A stretch of 64,000 nt of DNA, from NCBI GenBank assembly GCA_910575615.1, contig CAJTEX010000012.1, positions 1 to 64,000 on the forward strand. Reading direction: 5' to 3'. Below are positions 7,374-18,781 of this stretch, piece by piece. The translations under genes were made by a program, and so were the position numbers. Within the stretch, counting starts at the first letter, position 1, and every line of letters begins with the position of its first letter. The notes beneath the pieces were generated by a model that was given only the letters and a program-made list of their open reading frames with translations, did not search any database and was not told the DNA's origin. Origin of the DNA: Bacteroidales bacterium. Its GTDB lineage: Bacteria > Bacteroidota > Bacteroidia > Bacteroidales > Muribaculaceae.

Positions 7374-8705
7374 ATGTTGTCCGCTTTGTTTTGCCGGTTG
7401 AGGTTCATGTGCCGGGTGTTGATGTTGTCGCTTATTGTGGCGCTGGTGTCTCAGGAGGCCGGCGCAGCAGTCGTTGATGAGCAGGCCGATTCGTTGTCGC
7501 GGCGCACCAAGGTGGTGGCTGTCGACAGCGGCCGCCTGAGCCGGGAGGAGATTGACTCGGTCTACCATGTGATAGCCTCGTTTTATTACGACCAGTTCCG
7601 CCATGCCCAGGATCCTAACTCCCCATATTTCATGTTTCTGTCAAAGGAGACCGGGATGATGATGGGCATCGGCGGCGTGGTCAGGATGAGGGGATGGTAT
7701 GACTGGGGTGGAGCGGTGCAGGTCAACGGGTTCGCCCCTGCCTTGATTCCGATTCCCGCAGACCCGGCATACCGCGACAGGTTCGGCACCACTCCCGCCG
7801 GCACAGCCCTGTTCCTAAGGATGGCGGGCAGCAACCGGGTGCTTGGCGACTATCAGCTTTACATCGAAGCCAATTTCAACGGATATGGGATGCGAGACTT
7901 GAAACTGAAGAAAGCCTACGCCCAGGTGAGGGATTTCACCGTCGGCCTGGCAAGCTCCACATTTTCAGACCCGGCGGCATTGCCCCCGACGGTGGATGCC
8001 CAGGGGCCTACCAACAAGCTTGCTTCCAGCAATGTGTTGCTGCGGTATATGCCGACATTCGGCAAATTCTCGTTCGGAGTATCGGTCGAGACCCCTGAGG
8101 CTTCGATAGGGGCTGATGGGATTGAGACCAAAGCCACGTCGCCGTGGGTGCCTGACGGGGCGGTCCTTGTGCAGTATGAGTGGGCTAAAGGCCAGCATGT
8201 GAGGTTGGCAGGAATCGTGCGTGGCCTCGGCTACCGCAATCTGCTCCTGCAGGAGAATGTCAGGAAAACCGGATGGGGTGTGCAGCTCAGCTCGGTGGCG
8301 CATCCGTTTTCCCCGGTCACCACATATTTCACATTCAACTGCGGTGCCGGCTACGGCTCCCTGTGCAACGACCTGATAGCCGTGACCAACGACCTTGTGC
8401 CAGACCCCGAGCATCCGGGCGAGCTTTATGCTCCGTTTGCCTTTGGCTATTGCGTCGGGCTGCAATACAATTTCCGCCGCAACCTATACTCGACCGTGCA
8501 GTTCTCGCAGACACGCTATGATCCGTCACATCCGGCCCAACCTGACAGTTACAGATATGGATACTGTTTGGCCGTGAACCTGTTCTGGAATCCTGTGGAA
8601 AGGATGGAGATAGGAGCCGAGTTTGACTTCGGCAAACGGCAGAATTTCTCGGGGGCCCGGGCGTGTGCGCGTCGCGCCGGGGCATATGTGCAGTTCTCTT
8701 TCTGA
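7374..8705 (+). CDS. DcaP-like outer-membrane porin
   Basis: About 443 residues with an N-terminal signal region (hydrophobic MCRVLMLSLIVALVSQEAGA) followed by a short helical segment (about 45-70) and then a beta-rich body with alternating aromatic and polar residues, ending in the classical outer-membrane terminus VQFSF. The glycine-rich MGIGGVVRMRGWYDWGG stretch and overall layout resemble the DcaP family of trimeric outer-membrane transporters. The frame is open from a TTG at 7359; the first ATG is 7374, and 7407 would also give a clean signal peptide. Substrate unknown. It is followed by the esterase-GH5 pair, but a separate promoter lies between them. Confidence 0.8.
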   Translation: MLSALFCRLRFMCRVLMLSLIVALVSQEAGAAVVDEQADSLSRRTKVVAVDSGRLSREEIDSVYHVIASFYYDQFRHAQDPNSPYFMFLSKETGMMMGIGGVVRMRGWYDWGGAVQVNGFAPALIPIPADPAYRDRFGTTPAGTALFLRMAGSNRVLGDYQLYIEANFNGYGMRDLKLKKAYAQVRDFTVGLASSTFSDPAALPPTVDAQGPTNKLASSNVLLRYMPTFGKFSFGVSVETPEASIGADGIETKATSPWVPDGAVLVQYEWAKGQHVRLAGIVRGLGYRNLLLQENVRKTGWGVQLSSVAHPFSPVTTYFTFNCGAGYGSLCNDLIAVTNDLVPDPEHPGELYAPFAFGYCVGLQYNFRRNLYSTVQFSQTRYDPSHPAQPDSYRYGYCLAVNLFWNPVERMEIGAEFDFGKRQNFSGARACARRAGAYVQFSF

Positions 8706-8723
8706 AGTCGGAGACCCGGGGAT

Positions 8724-8754
8724 TTGGATAAGTCGTGAAAAAGATGTTACTTTG
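8724..8754 (+). promoter_or_regulatory. Promoter of the esterase-GH5 pair
   Basis: TTG (8724-8726), a 20-nt gap and TTACTTTG (8747-8754). One mismatch to TAnnTTTG. It leaves a leader of about 65 nt containing a small GCCCT/AGGGC hairpin before the ATG at 8826. Confidence 0.5.
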
Positions 8755-8825
8755 TAGGACTAATTCCAAAGGCCCTACTGTCAAAGGAAGGGCATTCACG
8801 AAAAACTTATCCTTAACTTAGAGTC

Positions 8826-10247
8826 ATGAGAAAATTTTATGCCGTGGCGATGCTGGCTGCGGTCTTTGTCCCTGCCGGGGCTGAAGTATTGCTCAACCCA
8901 ATGGTCGGAGACAATATGGTGTTGCAGCAGAAGTCATCGGCGAGGCTGTGGGGTAGAGCCACCCCTTCAGGAAAAATCGAGGTAAGGCCGTCATGGGCAG
9001 ACACGCCGGTAATCGCCGATGTGGACGCGGACGGTAAATGGCAGGCTAAGGTGGAGACCCCCTCGGGAAGTTTCGACCCCCAGGCCATCACTTTCACCGA
9101 TACAGCCGACGGGGATGTGAAGACCGTCGGGAATGTGCTTGTGGGTGAGGTCTGGCTTGCCTCCGGGCAGTCAAATATGCAGATGCCCCTCAAGGGGTAT
9201 GAGCCTTGTCCGGTCAACGGCGGCTACGACGAGGTGGCGGAGGCTGGCCGGCGGGCCGGTTCGATAAGGTTCATCACGGTGCCGCTCACACAGAGCTATG
9301 TGCCGCTTGACACCGTCGCCGCGTCATGGGTGGTGCCTTCCCCCCGGACGGCTCCGGAGTTCAGCGCCGTTGCGTGGCACTTCGCCAAACGGGTCTCGGA
9401 TGTGGAGAATGTCCCCGTCGGGATTGTGAGCGCGGCCTATGGCGGCGCCCGTGTCGAGAGCTGGCTTCCCGAGGAGATTGTCAAAGGCTACTCCGACATA
9501 AGCCTTGACCGCGACAGCATCGAGGCTATGACCCACTGGATGCGCCCGGTGTTGATGTACAACGCTATGTTCCTCCCTGTCAAGGATTACACTTACAAAG
9601 GGATTTTATGGTATCAGGGCTGCTCCAATGTCGACAGCTGGCAGACCTATGCCTCGCGTCTTGCCACAATGGTCGGCCATTGGCGCGACATGATAGGGGA
9701 GGGCGACATCCCATTCTATGCCGTGGAGATAGCTCCGTATGATTATGGCAATGACAAGTCGCCCTACCTGCGCGAGGCGCAGTGGGACGCGATAGGGATG
9801 ATTCCCAACAGCGGGATGGTGGCCACCAACGATATGGCCCTTTCTCACGAGCGACACAACATCCATCCCGCCGAGAAGCGCACCATCGGCAACCGCCTGG
9901 GTAACCTCGCGTTGAACCGCACCTACGGTCACACGCAGTTTCCAGTCGATGCCCCGCGCTTCAAGAGCGCAGTTCCTGACGGGGACAAGATAAGGGTCGA
10001 TTTCGTGGCCCATCGCAACGGTCTGTGCCGCAACTATGACATCGAGGGATTTGAGGTCGCCGGGGAAGACAAGGTCTTTCATCCGGCCAAAGTGGTCGGG
10101 ATAGATGACCAGAAGGCATATGTCATCCTCTCCTCGCCCGAAGTGGCGGCCCCGCTGTATGTCAGGTATTGCTTCCATGACTTCCAGCTCGGCAATATGT
10201 GTGGCGCGGATTTCCTCCCGCTTGTGCCATTCCGCAGCGATCGCTGA
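8826..10247 (+). CDS. Secreted SGNH carbohydrate esterase (sialate O-acetylesterase family)
   Basis: A 473-residue exported enzyme with signal peptide MRKFYAVAMLAAVFVPAGA. An N-terminal beta domain (LLNPMVGDNMVLQQ ... ARLWGRATPSGKIEV) is followed by the SGNH hydrolase block GEVWLASGQSNMQMPL, whose Ser is the nucleophile, then ILWYQGCSN and a late DMALSHERHNIHP segment that supplies the catalytic Asp/His region. The family is named for 9-O-acetyl sialic acid, but in Bacteroidetes many members remove acetyl groups from plant polysaccharides. The next gene, 60 nt on, is a GH5 glycanase, so deacetylation of a plant glycan is the more likely role here (inference). Confidence 0.88.
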   Translation: MRKFYAVAMLAAVFVPAGAEVLLNPMVGDNMVLQQKSSARLWGRATPSGKIEVRPSWADTPVIADVDADGKWQAKVETPSGSFDPQAITFTDTADGDVKTVGNVLVGEVWLASGQSNMQMPLKGYEPCPVNGGYDEVAEAGRRAGSIRFITVPLTQSYVPLDTVAASWVVPSPRTAPEFSAVAWHFAKRVSDVENVPVGIVSAAYGGARVESWLPEEIVKGYSDISLDRDSIEAMTHWMRPVLMYNAMFLPVKDYTYKGILWYQGCSNVDSWQTYASRLATMVGHWRDMIGEGDIPFYAVEIAPYDYGNDKSPYLREAQWDAIGMIPNSGMVATNDMALSHERHNIHPAEKRTIGNRLGNLALNRTYGHTQFPVDAPRFKSAVPDGDKIRVDFVAHRNGLCRNYDIEGFEVAGEDKVFHPAKVVGIDDQKAYVILSSPEVAAPLYVRYCFHDFQLGNMCGADFLPLVPFRSDR

Positions 10248-10306
10248 CAACTGACGAAACTCACTTGCTTAGACTGATACAAAACTAACTCAAAACCAAC
10301 ATTATC

Positions 10307-11320
10307 GTGAACAAGACAATTGCAACAATCCTGATTGGGGCGGCTGTCATGTCATCCATGACAGGCTGTGGCGGCAAAAAGGCCGCCGAAATGACAAACG
10401 GTGAGACTGATTCCGTAGAGTCGGTGTCTCATCTGCAGGTAGACGGTCTTATGCTGAAGAATGCCGCCGGCGACACCGTCGTCCTGAATGGCCCGAGCCT
10501 TGGCTGGCATTCCAACTGGGGACGTTTCTACAACGACTCCACAGTGATGGCTTTCAAGCAGAGATGGGGGGCCAACATCACCCGTGCCGCAATAGGCGCG
10601 CATACCTCGGGTGATGTCGTCAACTGCTACGACTCAGACTCGGCTGATGCCATGACAAAGCTTTATGCCGTCATAGACGCTGCCATAGAGAATGGGATGT
10701 ATGTCATCTGCGACTGGCATTCCCATGAAAACCGCCTTGCCGATGCCAAGCAGTTCTTCACTGCCGTCACCGATAAATATGGCGACACCCCCAATATACT
10801 CTATGAAATCTGGAATGAGCCTACCGAAGTGGAATGGCAGGAAATCAAGGACTACGCCAATGAGCTGATTCCTGTCATCCGCGACAAAGCCCCCAACTCG
10901 GTGATAATCGTCGGCACCCCGCGCTGGGACCAGGATGTCGACCTCGCGTCGGAGTCGCCGCTTGAATTCGGCAACCTCCTTTACAGCCTCCATTTCTATG
11001 CCGCCAGCCATGGCGACGAATACCGCGCCAAGGCAGAGAAGGCCATAGCCAACGGATTGCCGCTGATTATCTCTGAATGCGGCTCGATGGAGAACACCGG
11101 CGACGGCCCTATCGGATACGAGTCATGGGACAAGTGGGTGAAGCTCGCCGACGACAACCACCTGTCAATGCTTATGTGGGACATCGCCGACAAGGATGAG
11201 ACCTGCTCGATGGTCACCCCTGATGCATCCGACAACGCCATGCACTGGACCGACTCCCAGCTCAAGGAGTGGGCGCGCCTGGCCATGAAGACCATCCAGG
11301 CCCGCAACTCGGCCAACTGA
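10307..11320 (+). CDS. GH5 family endoglycanase lipoprotein
   Basis: A 337-residue cell-envelope glycoside hydrolase. The GTG start gives MNKTIATILIGAAVMSSMTGC with lipobox MTGC. The TIM-barrel signature residues are present: RAAIGAH early, DWHSHE, the acid/base glutamate in YEIWNEPTE, HFYAASH, and the nucleophile glutamate in LIISECG, followed by MLMWDIADKDE. Overall layout is that of GH5 subfamilies acting on beta-1,4-glucans or mannans. It is the second gene of a pair with the upstream esterase and is followed by a terminator. No SusC/SusD pair lies nearby. The residues after the lipid Cys (GGKKAAE) lack a strong acidic surface-export signal. Confidence 0.9.
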   Translation: MNKTIATILIGAAVMSSMTGCGGKKAAEMTNGETDSVESVSHLQVDGLMLKNAAGDTVVLNGPSLGWHSNWGRFYNDSTVMAFKQRWGANITRAAIGAHTSGDVVNCYDSDSADAMTKLYAVIDAAIENGMYVICDWHSHENRLADAKQFFTAVTDKYGDTPNILYEIWNEPTEVEWQEIKDYANELIPVIRDKAPNSVIIVGTPRWDQDVDLASESPLEFGNLLYSLHFYAASHGDEYRAKAEKAIANGLPLIISECGSMENTGDGPIGYESWDKWVKLADDNHLSMLMWDIADKDETCSMVTPDASDNAMHWTDSQLKEWARLAMKTIQARNSAN

Positions 11321-11346
11321 CAAGACATAACCGGATGGAATATCAG

Positions 11347-11385
11347 CCGGCCCCTGAACCCGTCACAGGTTCAAGGGCCGGTTTT
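11347..11385 (+). terminator. Intrinsic terminator of the GH5 gene
   Basis: A 14-bp G+C-rich stem with a single mismatch (11347-11360 with 11368-11381), 7-nt loop, followed by TTTT. It lies 27 nt past the GH5 stop. Confidence 0.8.
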
Positions 11386-11437
11386 CAATCATATGGCATC
11401 CAGGCTCTTAATGTTGGTATGTGTTGCTGGCTATGAA

Positions 11438-11473
11438 ATCGGCCCGGTCTTCATTGGTGAAAACCGGGCCGAT
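11438..11473 (-). terminator. Intrinsic terminator of groEL
   Basis: An 11-bp perfect stem (11438-11448 with 11463-11473) followed on the minus strand by TTTCAT. It is placed about 60 nt after the groEL stop and converges with the GH5 terminator. Confidence 0.6.
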
Positions 11474-11534
11474 ATGGTCAAATCAATTCGAGGTCAGGAG
11501 TGATTGCAAGGAATCTGCCTGATAGGGGAGTGGC

Positions 11535-13498
<1,964 letters not shown>

Positions 13499-13594
13499 GA
13501 TTGATATTGTGGTTTTAAGTTTTTAGTTGTCTTGCCCGGGAGGGTGCCATACCGATGCTTTCGCGTCGTCAGGCGACTCCCTGTTTGTGGTATA

Positions 13595-13610
13595 TGCGAA
13601 AACTGTGCCA
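13595..13610 (-). promoter_or_regulatory. Possible sigma-54-type promoter of groES-groEL
   Basis: On the minus strand this reads TGGCACAGTTTTCGCA. Compared with the -24/-12 consensus TGGCAC-N5-TTGCA it has the full TGGCAC box, exact N5 spacing and one mismatch (TCGCA). Predicted transcription would start near 13583, giving a leader of about 85 nt. No clean TAnnTTTG element with a -33 box was found in this region; TTAATTTG (around 13673-13680) is the closest. Confidence 0.45.
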
Positions 13611-13622
13611 AACTTGCGCGGA

Positions 13623-13673
13623 CTGCCACAGGTGTCGCTGTCGACTGCCACAAGACACTGTGAAAATCTGCCA
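13623..13673 (-). repeat. Three phased TGGCAG repeats upstream of groES
   Basis: CTGCCA on the plus strand (TGGCAG on the minus) occurs at 13623-13628, 13645-13650 and 13668-13673, at intervals of 22 and 23 bp, about two helical turns. The first two copies extend to a shared 10-mer GACTGCCACA. They lie just upstream of the sigma-54-like box and look like regulator-binding sites on one DNA face. Confidence 0.45.
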
Positions 13674-13714
13674 AATTAACATTTTTGTCAGCAATAATGT
13701 TCAATGGTCAAAGC

Positions 13715-13765
13715 AATCCCCCTGACATTCATTCCCGTAGGTGGGGGATTCGTGTCAGGGGGATT
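13715..13765 (-). terminator. Hairpin downstream of the DPP5-type peptidase gene
   Basis: Perfect 13-bp arms at 13715-13727 and 13753-13765 separated by 25 nt, starting 25 nt after the peptidase stop. The flanking sequence has only a weak T content, so it may act as a terminator or an mRNA-stabilising hairpin. Confidence 0.5.
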
Positions 13766-13789
13766 ATGTCAGTCATGAATGTCTGCCGG

Positions 13790-15913
13790 TCAGGCCCCGG
13801 GGGCAGTCTCGGCCTCTGCGCTCTCGGCGGCTGTGGGCTTGAGCCAGCGGTCGAGCCAGCGGAAGAACACGCGTTGCCACATGATGGCGTTCTGGGGCTT
13901 CAGAATCCAATGGTTCTCGTCCGGGAAAATCAGCATCTCGGCGGGAACTCCGCGCAGGCGGGCGGCGTTGAATGCCATCTCACCCTGTGAGGAGAGGATG
14001 CGGAAGTCATATTCTCCATGGGTGACAAGGATGGGGGTGTCCCAGTTGTCGACAAACTTGTGGGGGGAGTTGGCGAATGTGCGCTGCGCCACGGGATTGT
14101 TCTTGTCCCAGAAAGCGCCGCCCATGTCCCAGTTGGCAAACCACATTTCCTCTGTCTCGAGATACTGGGCTTCCATGTTGAAGATTCCGGCGTGGGCCAC
14201 AAAGGCTGCGAAGCGGCCCTGGTGGATGCCTGCGAGCATATAGACGGAGAATCCTCCGTAGCTTGCGCCTACGGCTCCGATATGGGCCTCGTCGACGTAG
14301 GGCTGCTGCTTCATGTAATCGACGGCGGAGAGGTAATCCTGCATGTTCTGGCCGGGGTAGTCGCCTGAAATCTGGGCGTTCCACTCAGTGCCGAATCCGG
14401 GGAGGCCTCGACGGTTGGGGGCGATGACGATGTAGCCCTTGGAAGCCATGAGCATAAGGTTCCACCTGTAGCTCCAGAACTGGCTTACGGCCTGCTGCGG
14501 GCCGCCCTGGCAGTAGAGTAGGGCGGGATATTTTTTTGTCTTGTCAAATTTCGGGGGATAGATGACCCAGGTGGTCATCTCCTTGCCGTCGGTGGTAGGC
14601 ACGAGAACCTTCTCCATCATCGGGGCGTCGATCTGGCCGAGGATCTCTTTGTTGACCTCGGTGAGCGCGGTGGCCACATTGTCGGTCACAGAGAATATCT
14701 CGTTGGGATAGAGGAACGAGTGGCGCATCGTGATGAGGGTCTTGCCGTCGACGGGCGCGAGGGCGGCGTAGTCGCAGATGTCCTGTTTGCCGGTGATGAA
14801 GTCCACTTTGTGGCTCTCTACATCGATTGAGAACACCGGAGTCACGCCCTGGTAGGGCGCGATGAAGTAGATTTTCTTCCCGTCGGGATACCAGGCGAAC
14901 TGGTCGGCGGTGTAGTCCCAGTCGGCGGTGAGGTCGGTCTTCTCACCAGTTGCCATGTCCATCACGAAAATGCGGTTCTTGTCGCTCTCATAGCCATCGT
15001 GTTCCATAGAGAGCCAGGCGAGCTTGCTGCCGTCGGGGGAGAACGCGGGATTGGTGTCGTAGCCCATCATGCCTTCTGTGAGGTTGCGTGTCTCGCCAGA
15101 CTCGAGGTTGTAGCAGTAGAGGTCTGAGTTGGTTGAGATGGCGTATTCCATGCCTTCTTTCTTGCGGCTGACGTAAACCAGCTCACGCGAGTCGGGCGAC
15201 CAGGCGAATGACTCAACGCCGCCAAAAGGTTTCATCGGTGACTCGAAGCGCTCCCCTTCCATTATATCCTTGATGTTTGTCAGACGGTAGTTGTCGAAGT
15301 CGGCGATGAAGGGATGGGGTATCTCGGTGACCCATTCGTCCCAGTGTTTGTACATCATGTCATCGATCAGTCGGCCGGTCGCCTTGGTGAGGTCGGGATA
15401 GACATCCTGGGCGGTGCGGTTGTATTTTACGGTGGACACGATGACCACTTTCTTTCCGTCGGGCGACACTTTGAAACCTCCGACACCGTTCTCGAGGCGG
15501 CTTACCACATGGCGGTTTGTGCCGTCGGCGTTCATTACCCATAGCTGAGGTTTGCCGTCATGGGTGGCGACGAAGGCGATTTTGCGGCCGTTGTCAATCC
15601 ACACGGCGTCACCCTCAGACATCGCAGTCTTTGTGAGGCGTTTCACATCTGTGCCGTCGAGGTTCATCGTGTAAAGCTCGTTGTTGCTCTTGTTGAGCTC
15701 CACGCTCTCATAGCTCACTCCGTAGAGAATCTTCTTCCCATCAGGCGACACCTGCGGGTTTGACACACGCCCCAGCGCCTCCAGGGCTTCCATGTCGAAA
15801 ATGCCTGTTGCCGACGAGAAGTTGGGTTTCTCGATCATTTCTTCCTGTTGTCCGCAGCTTGTGGCGATGGCCATCAGCGAGGCGGCGGCGACGGGCAGAA
15901 GGGATTTGTTCAT
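13790..15913 (-). CDS. dpp5: Dipeptidyl-peptidase 5-type S9 serine peptidase, lipoprotein form
   Basis: A 707-residue S9 family peptidase closely resembling Porphyromonas DPP5, which releases dipeptides in the envelope during amino-acid fermentation. A WD40/TolB-like propeller (repeats such as PQVSPDGKKILY, FKVSPDGKKVVI and PAFSPDGSKLAW) covers about 45-420. The alpha/beta hydrolase domain carries the triad: Ser551 in GASYGGFS, Asp636 in GEYDFR, His668 in DENHW. The N terminus ends in ATSC with an acidic stretch (GQQEEMIE) right after the Cys, so it is probably lipid-anchored. It has its own promoter, divergent from valS. Confidence 0.92.
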   Translation of the reverse strand: MNKSLLPVAAASLMAIATSCGQQEEMIEKPNFSSATGIFDMEALEALGRVSNPQVSPDGKKILYGVSYESVELNKSNNELYTMNLDGTDVKRLTKTAMSEGDAVWIDNGRKIAFVATHDGKPQLWVMNADGTNRHVVSRLENGVGGFKVSPDGKKVVIVSTVKYNRTAQDVYPDLTKATGRLIDDMMYKHWDEWVTEIPHPFIADFDNYRLTNIKDIMEGERFESPMKPFGGVESFAWSPDSRELVYVSRKKEGMEYAISTNSDLYCYNLESGETRNLTEGMMGYDTNPAFSPDGSKLAWLSMEHDGYESDKNRIFVMDMATGEKTDLTADWDYTADQFAWYPDGKKIYFIAPYQGVTPVFSIDVESHKVDFITGKQDICDYAALAPVDGKTLITMRHSFLYPNEIFSVTDNVATALTEVNKEILGQIDAPMMEKVLVPTTDGKEMTTWVIYPPKFDKTKKYPALLYCQGGPQQAVSQFWSYRWNLMLMASKGYIVIAPNRRGLPGFGTEWNAQISGDYPGQNMQDYLSAVDYMKQQPYVDEAHIGAVGASYGGFSVYMLAGIHQGRFAAFVAHAGIFNMEAQYLETEEMWFANWDMGGAFWDKNNPVAQRTFANSPHKFVDNWDTPILVTHGEYDFRILSSQGEMAFNAARLRGVPAEMLIFPDENHWILKPQNAIMWQRVFFRWLDRWLKPTAAESAEAETAPGA

Positions 15914-15980
15914 GGTGATATTCAGTTAAATTTTTGTGACTGTAATCACCCCGGAATGGCATCCGGGAGATTCTTCACGG

Positions 15981-15988
15981 CAAAGTTA
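15981..15988 (-). promoter_or_regulatory. -7 element of dpp5
   Basis: Minus-strand TAACTTTG, a full TAnnTTTG match about 68 nt upstream of the start. No clear -33 TTTG at the expected distance. It is back-to-back with the valS element 22 nt away. Confidence 0.55.
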
Positions 15989-16010
15989 GCTAAAATTCGC
16001 TTATTTTTTG

Positions 16011-16018
16011 TAATTTTG
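16011..16018 (+). promoter_or_regulatory. -7 element of valS
   Basis: TAATTTTG, a full TAnnTTTG match ending eight bases before the first ATG at 16027. The leader must be only a few bases long unless the ATG at 16036 is used. Confidence 0.55.
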
Positions 16019-16026
16019 CGGGCAAA

Positions 16027-18762
16027 ATGAACCTTATGAAAGAATTAGCATCCAAATACAACCCGGCGGAGGTTGAAGACAAGTGGTATGCCTACTGGAT
16101 GGAGCATAAGCTTTTCAGCTCCAAGCCAGACTCAAGGGAACCCTACACCATAGTCATCCCTCCCCCCAATGTGACCGGTGTGTTGCATATGGGACATATG
16201 CTCAACGAGACCATCCAGGACATCCTCATACGCCGTGCGCGAATGCAGGGCAAGAACGCGTGCTGGGTGCCCGGCACCGACCATGCCTCTATCGCCACCG
16301 AGACAAAGGTGATTGCCAAGCTCGCGGCGCAGGGCATAAAGAAGACCGACCTCACCCGTGAGGAGTTTCTCGAGCATGCCTGGGACTGGACCCGTCATCA
16401 TGGCGGCATAATCCTGCAGCAGCTCCGCAAGCTCGGCGCTTCCTGCGACTGGGACCGCACAGCTTTCACCATGGATCCGCTCCGCTCGGAGGCTGTCACG
16501 AAAGTGTTCTGCGACCTCTATGAGAAAGGGCTGATTTACCGTGGCCTGCGCATGGTCAACTGGGATCCTGTCAACCGCACTGCCATCTCAGATGACGAGG
16601 TCTACTTCGTACAGGAGCAGTCAAAGCTTTATTACCTCCGTTATTATCTGGCGGATGGGGAGACCTCCGACGCTGTGAGCGAGGAGGGGGGCAATGTCGT
16701 GCATGTCGACAAGGATGGCCGCAAGTATGCAGTGGTGGCCACCACCCGCCCCGAGACCATCATGGGGGACACTGCGATGTGTATCAACCCCAAGGATTCC
16801 AAGAACGCCTGGCTCAAGGGCAAGAAGGTGGTCGTGCCTCTGGTGGGCCGTGTGATTCCTGTCATAGAAGACCGCTATGTCGAGGTTGATTTCGGTACAG
16901 GCTGTCTGAAAGTCACACCGGCGCATGACAAGAATGACTACATGCTCGGCAAGACCCACAATCTCCCCTCGATAGACATCTTCAACGAGGACGCTACCCT
17001 CTCGGAGGATGCCGGACTGTATGTCGGCATGGATCGTTTCGAGGTCCGCGACAAGATTGCCGAGGACCTGCAGAAGGCCGGTCTGATGGAGAAAGTGGAG
17101 GATTATGTCAACAATGTGGGTTTCTCGGAACGCACCAAGGTGGCCATCGAGCCGCGCCTGTCGTTGCAGTGGTTTGTCAATATGAAGCACTTCGCCGACA
17201 TCTCCCTCTCACCGGTGACGGAAGACATCATCAAATTCGTGCCCGAGAAATACAAGTCGACCTATCGTGTGTGGCTTGAGAACATACAAGACTGGTGTAT
17301 CAGTCGCCAGCTCTGGTGGGGACACCGCATCCCGGCCTATTATTACAACGACCCTGCCAATCCTGGCAAGGAGGCTTTCGTTGTGGCCGAATCGCTCGAA
17401 AAGGCTGTGGAGAAGGTCAAGGCCCTCACCGGATGCGCCGACATCTGTGATTCTGACCTCACCCAGGATGCCGGCGCGCTTGACACATGGTTCTCCTCAT
17501 GGCTGTGGCCCATCACCCTGTTTGACGGAATCAACAATCCGGGCAACGAGGAAATCAGCTACTACTATCCCACAGCCACTCTCGTGACCGGGCCCGACAT
17601 CATCTTCTTCTGGGTGGCCCGAATGATTATGGCCGGATATGAATACACAGGCAAGGAGCCGTTCAAGAATGTTTACTTTACCGGAATCGTGCGCGACAGC
17701 CTCGGACGCAAGATGAGCAAGTCGCTCGGAAACTCGCCCGACCCGCTGGAACTGATTGCCAATTTCGGGGCCGACGGTGTGCGTCTCGGCCTGATGCTCT
17801 CCGCTCCCGCCGGAAACGACATCCTCTTCGACGAGAAACTCTGCGAGACTGGCCGAAATTTCTCCAACAAGCTCTGGAATGTGTTCCGCCTGATTGCCGG
17901 ATGGAGCCCCGACTCCGCAGTGTCGGCCTCCGCAGCCGGGATTACCGAGGCCGACAAGGCGGCCATCGACTGGTTCCGCTCGCGCCTGGCCGCAGCTGTG
18001 GCTGAGGTCAATGACCTTATGGAGAAGTTCCGTATCTCAGAAGCCGCCAACCTGCTTTACCGTCTTATCCGCGATGATTTTTCGTCGTCGTATCTTGAGA
18101 TGGTCAAGCCTGCGTTTGGCACCCCCATCAATCCGACTGTCTATGCCGAGACTGTAAGCTTCTTCGACGCCCTGTTGCGCCTGCTACATCCATTCATGCC
18201 TTTCATCACCGAGGAGATATGGCAGAACCTTGAGGAACGCCGTCCGGGCGAGTCTCTGATGGTGCAGATGATGCCCCAGGCTGCCGAGGTTGACGACGCA
18301 TTGCTGAAGGAGATGGATTTCGCCATGGAACTGCTGACAGCTGTCCGCGGTGTGCGCGCGTCAAAGAACCTGCCGCAGCGCGACGCTCTCCAGTTGCTTG
18401 TCATCAACCGCCAGTCGGGATTGTCGGCCGGGGTGGAGGCGCTTGTCCGCAAGCTCGCCAACCTCTCGGAGATTGTGGCCGACGCGGCCAAGCCAGAAGG
18501 GCCTGCTGCCGGTTTCATCGTCGACACCACTGAGTTCGCCATACCCCTGGCCGCCAACATAGATGTGGAGGCCGAACGTGCCAAGGTCGAGAAGGAAATC
18601 GCTTACCACAGCGACTTCCTGCGCAAAATCGAGGCCAAGCTCGCCAACGAGCGTTTCGTGTCGAAAGCCCCTGCGGCGGTCATTGATGCCGAACGTCGCA
18701 AGCAGGCCGACACCATCGCCCGCCTTGACGCGCTGAAGGCAACCCTCGCCTCGCTCGGCTGA
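16027..18762 (+). CDS. valS: Valyl-tRNA synthetase
   Basis: A 911-residue class I aminoacyl-tRNA synthetase that charges tRNA-Val. The HIGH-type motif is HMGH (54-57, in [13 protein letters not shown]), the editing CP1 domain occupies the middle with [13 protein letters not shown], and KMSKS is at 562-566. The C-terminal anticodon-binding domain and a coiled coil (about 840-905, [19 protein letters not shown]) complete the normal architecture. Homologues begin close to the second Met (16036, [10 protein letters not shown]), which fits the nearby promoter better than 16027. Monocistronic, ending at a very strong terminator. Confidence 0.98.
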   Translation: MNLMKELASKYNPAEVEDKWYAYWMEHKLFSSKPDSREPYTIVIPPPNVTGVLHMGHMLNETIQDILIRRARMQGKNACWVPGTDHASIATETKVIAKLAAQGIKKTDLTREEFLEHAWDWTRHHGGIILQQLRKLGASCDWDRTAFTMDPLRSEAVTKVFCDLYEKGLIYRGLRMVNWDPVNRTAISDDEVYFVQEQSKLYYLRYYLADGETSDAVSEEGGNVVHVDKDGRKYAVVATTRPETIMGDTAMCINPKDSKNAWLKGKKVVVPLVGRVIPVIEDRYVEVDFGTGCLKVTPAHDKNDYMLGKTHNLPSIDIFNEDATLSEDAGLYVGMDRFEVRDKIAEDLQKAGLMEKVEDYVNNVGFSERTKVAIEPRLSLQWFVNMKHFADISLSPVTEDIIKFVPEKYKSTYRVWLENIQDWCISRQLWWGHRIPAYYYNDPANPGKEAFVVAESLEKAVEKVKALTGCADICDSDLTQDAGALDTWFSSWLWPITLFDGINNPGNEEISYYYPTATLVTGPDIIFFWVARMIMAGYEYTGKEPFKNVYFTGIVRDSLGRKMSKSLGNSPDPLELIANFGADGVRLGLMLSAPAGNDILFDEKLCETGRNFSNKLWNVFRLIAGWSPDSAVSASAAGITEADKAAIDWFRSRLAAAVAEVNDLMEKFRISEAANLLYRLIRDDFSSSYLEMVKPAFGTPINPTVYAETVSFFDALLRLLHPFMPFITEEIWQNLEERRPGESLMVQMMPQAAEVDDALLKEMDFAMELLTAVRGVRASKNLPQRDALQLLVINRQSGLSAGVEALVRKLANLSEIVADAAKPEGPAAGFIVDTTEFAIPLAANIDVEAERAKVEKEIAYHSDFLRKIEAKLANERFVSKAPAAVIDAERRKQADTIARLDALKATLASLG

Positions 18763-18781
18763 CACGCCACCAGCGAGTAAT

